Below are positions 4,826 to 6,408 of a stretch of 6,408 nt of DNA, piece by piece. Both the position numbers and the translations under genes were made by a program. The notes beneath the pieces were generated by a model that saw only the letters and a program-made list of their open reading frames with translations, made no database searches and had not been told where the DNA came from. Source of the stretch: Hyphomonadaceae bacterium UBA2389 (GTDB lineage: Bacteria > Pseudomonadota > Alphaproteobacteria > Caulobacterales > Aquidulcibacteraceae); assembly GCA_002343395.1 (NCBI GenBank), contig DDSN01000056.1, positions 2,460 to 8,867 of the forward strand. Reading direction: 5' to 3'. The stretch's first letter is position 1. Each line of letters starts with the position of its first letter.

Positions 4826-6408
4826 ATGCGAACCACGAATTCATTCGGACGCCGAACGAAAATCCTAGCCGGCGCTGTGCTCGGCGCCTTGGCGTTGGCG
4901 CTGGCCGCTGATGTGGGCCCTCTGGGCGCCGGGTCCGCCAGCGCTGAGGCGAACGGCACTTCGGTCGGGGCTGGCTGGGCTCATTACGGCGGCGATCAGG
5001 GCGGGCGGCGTTATTCCTCCGCCGCGCGGATCACGCCGGATAATGTGGGTCAGCTCATCCGCGCCTGGACCTTCCGCACCGGCGAAATGGCGCGCATGCC
5101 CGCGCACATTCTGCGCCAGGCCAAGTGGGAGGCGACGCCCGTTCTGCATGGCGACAGCCTCTACCTGTGCTCGCCCTTCAATGTCGTCATCGCGCTCGAT
5201 CCCGGGACGGGGCGCGAACGCTGGCGACACGACCCCAACATCGCCGCCGAGGGCGTCAACCCGAGCAATCGCTTCACCTGCCGGGGCGTGACGGTGTGGA
5301 CCGACGCGGCGGCGGCGGCTGACGCCGCGTGCGCGACGCGCGTGTTCACGGCGGCGACCGATTCGCGCCTCATCGCGCTCGACGCTGGCACTGGGCGCCG
5401 CTGCGAGGATTTCGGCGATGGCGGCGAAGTTTCGTTGACGCCCTCCATGCCCGAGCTTTGGCCAGGCGAGGTGCACATCACATCGGCGCCCGTTGTGGCG
5501 AACGGCGTCGTGATTGTCGGCTCCGCCATCGGCGACAATCAGCGCGTCGCCGCGCCCTCGGGCGTGGTGCGCGCCTTCGATGCGCGCACCGGCGCGCCGC
5601 GCTGGAGCTTCGATCCGATCCCGCGCGACGCGCGCGATGACCGTGCGCAGAGCTGGGGCGAAGGCTGGCGCGAGGCAGGGCATGCGAATGTCTGGGCGCC
5701 AATGTCGGTCGATGAGGCGCGCGGGCTCGTGTTCATGCCGACATCGAGCGCTAGCCCCGATTTCTTCGGCGGCCTGCGTCCTGGGGATAATCGGCACGCC
5801 AATTCCGTGGTCGCCATCGAAGCCATGACCGGCGCCGTGCGCTGGGCCTATCAGACCGTCCATCACGACGTGTGGGATTACGATCTTCCCGCACAGCCCA
5901 CGCTCTCCACGCTCGATCTAGAAGGCGGGCCGCGCGATGTTGTGATCCAGGCCACCAAGCAAGGGCTTGTCTTCGTCCTCGATCGCGATACGGGCGCGCC
6001 GGTGTTTCCGGTCGAGGAGCGCGCGGTTCCGCAAGGCGGCGCGCCAGGCGAAGCGCTCTCGCCGACGCAACCCATTCCGACGCACGTGCCGGGTCTGGTG
6101 CCGACGCACCTGCGCCCCGAGGATGCGTTCGGGCTCACGCCATTTGATCGCGATGCGTGCCGGCGCGCTATCGAGAGCGCGCGCAGCGAGGGGCTGTACA
6201 CGCCCCCTTCGGAGCAAGGCACGATCTTGTTTCCGTTCACGGGCGGAGGCGTGAACTGGGGCGGCGTCGCCTTCGATCCCGAAAATCAAATCCTCTACGC
6301 AAATACCTCGCGCATCGCCCATCGCGTCAGGCTGTTTCCGGCGGATCAGTACGAAAGCTTTCGAGAGCGCTTCGAGGGGCGCGGCGATGTCGCCCCGCAA
6401 ACCGGCGC
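4826..6408 (+). CDS. Exported PQQ-dependent dehydrogenase, glucose/quinate dehydrogenase-like, 3'-partial
   Basis: Periplasmic quinoprotein oxidising a sugar or polyol with PQQ and passing electrons to the respiratory chain; 527 residues are visible and the frame is open at the edge. Residues 1-40 are a signal peptide: G-R-R-T-K, a hydrophobic core at 13-28, and A-S-A before Glu41. The mature part opens W-A-H-Y-G-G-D, then R-Y-S, as in PQQ propeller enzymes. It follows E. coli Gcd through T-C-R-G-V (151-155), Q-T-V-H-H-D-V-W-D-Y-D, T-P-P-S-E-Q-G-T and N-W-G-G. Asp351, Lys378 and Asn493 match Gcd Asp466, Lys493 and Asn607, and the Asp-to-Lys spacing of 27 is identical. Arg149 stands where Gcd has His262. 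Gcd's N-terminal membrane helices are absent. The start is ATG 4826 without a clear Shine-Dalgarno; GTG 4802 in the same frame would add eight residues. Confidence 0.93.
   Translation, partial: MRTTNSFGRRTKILAGAVLGALALALAADVGPLGAGSASAEANGTSVGAGWAHYGGDQGGRRYSSAARITPDNVGQLIRAWTFRTGEMARMPAHILRQAKWEATPVLHGDSLYLCSPFNVVIALDPGTGRERWRHDPNIAAEGVNPSNRFTCRGVTVWTDAAAAADAACATRVFTAATDSRLIALDAGTGRRCEDFGDGGEVSLTPSMPELWPGEVHITSAPVVANGVVIVGSAIGDNQRVAAPSGVVRAFDARTGAPRWSFDPIPRDARDDRAQSWGEGWREAGHANVWAPMSVDEARGLVFMPTSSASPDFFGGLRPGDNRHANSVVAIEAMTGAVRWAYQTVHHDVWDYDLPAQPTLSTLDLEGGPRDVVIQATKQGLVFVLDRDTGAPVFPVEERAVPQGGAPGEALSPTQPIPTHVPGLVPTHLRPEDAFGLTPFDRDACRRAIESARSEGLYTPPSEQGTILFPFTGGGVNWGGVAFDPENQILYANTSRIAHRVRLFPADQYESFRERFEGRGDVAPQTG

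Noticed and set aside
3765..4844. 359-codon minus-strand open frame opposite the AraC gene
   Set aside because: It mirrors a clear AraC-family gene. Its translation is rich in Arg, Gln, Pro and Ala with no recognisable domain, as expected opposite a GC-rich gene.
4865..5866. 333-codon minus-strand open frame opposite the quinoprotein gene
   Set aside because: The + strand has unmistakable PQQ-dehydrogenase motifs throughout. The antisense product is rich in Arg, Ala, Gly and His and has no domain.

Overview
The window looks like chromosome of a GC-rich alphaproteobacterium. The gene content (an alphaproteobacterial-type cyclopropane-fatty-acid synthase, an EamA permease, a membrane-anchored AraC regulator and an anchorless PQQ dehydrogenase) and the codon use recall Caulobacterales/Hyphomonadaceae-like bacteria. 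That placement is inference; no rRNA, tRNA or lineage marker is present.

Layout, all convincing genes on the + strand: (1) 1-1136, a cyclopropane-fatty-acyl-phospholipid synthase whose start lies left of the window. (2) 1137-1357, a spacer with a long imperfect hairpin (1180-1259). (3) 1358-2296, a ten-helix EamA/DMT permease. (4) 2297-3166, about 870 bases with no convincing gene, poorer in GC than its flanks and holding several short dyads and a repeated 14-mer. (5) 3167-3460, the C-terminal half of a Fic-domain protein of the 'mobile mystery protein B' type, with its N-terminal half missing. (6) 3627-4721 (possibly from 3558), seven membrane segments fused to an AraC DNA-binding domain. 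(7) 4826-6408, an exported PQQ-dependent glucose-dehydrogenase-like quinoprotein that runs off the right edge.

The genes do not form an obvious pathway. CFA synthase and the permease look like ordinary chromosomal genes. The gap plus the Fic fragment reads as the scar of a lost or decayed mobile segment. The AraC regulator and the quinoprotein are adjacent and co-oriented, 104 bases apart. The spacer holds a 9-base direct repeat with a 21-base period, so local control of the dehydrogenase by the regulator is a testable guess.

There is no CRISPR array, intact transposase or integrase, or defence operon. The most interesting items are the membrane-tethered regulator next to a periplasmic oxidase, the altered active-site position in that oxidase, the truncated Fic gene with an inverted repeat at its break, and the structured intergenic elements.
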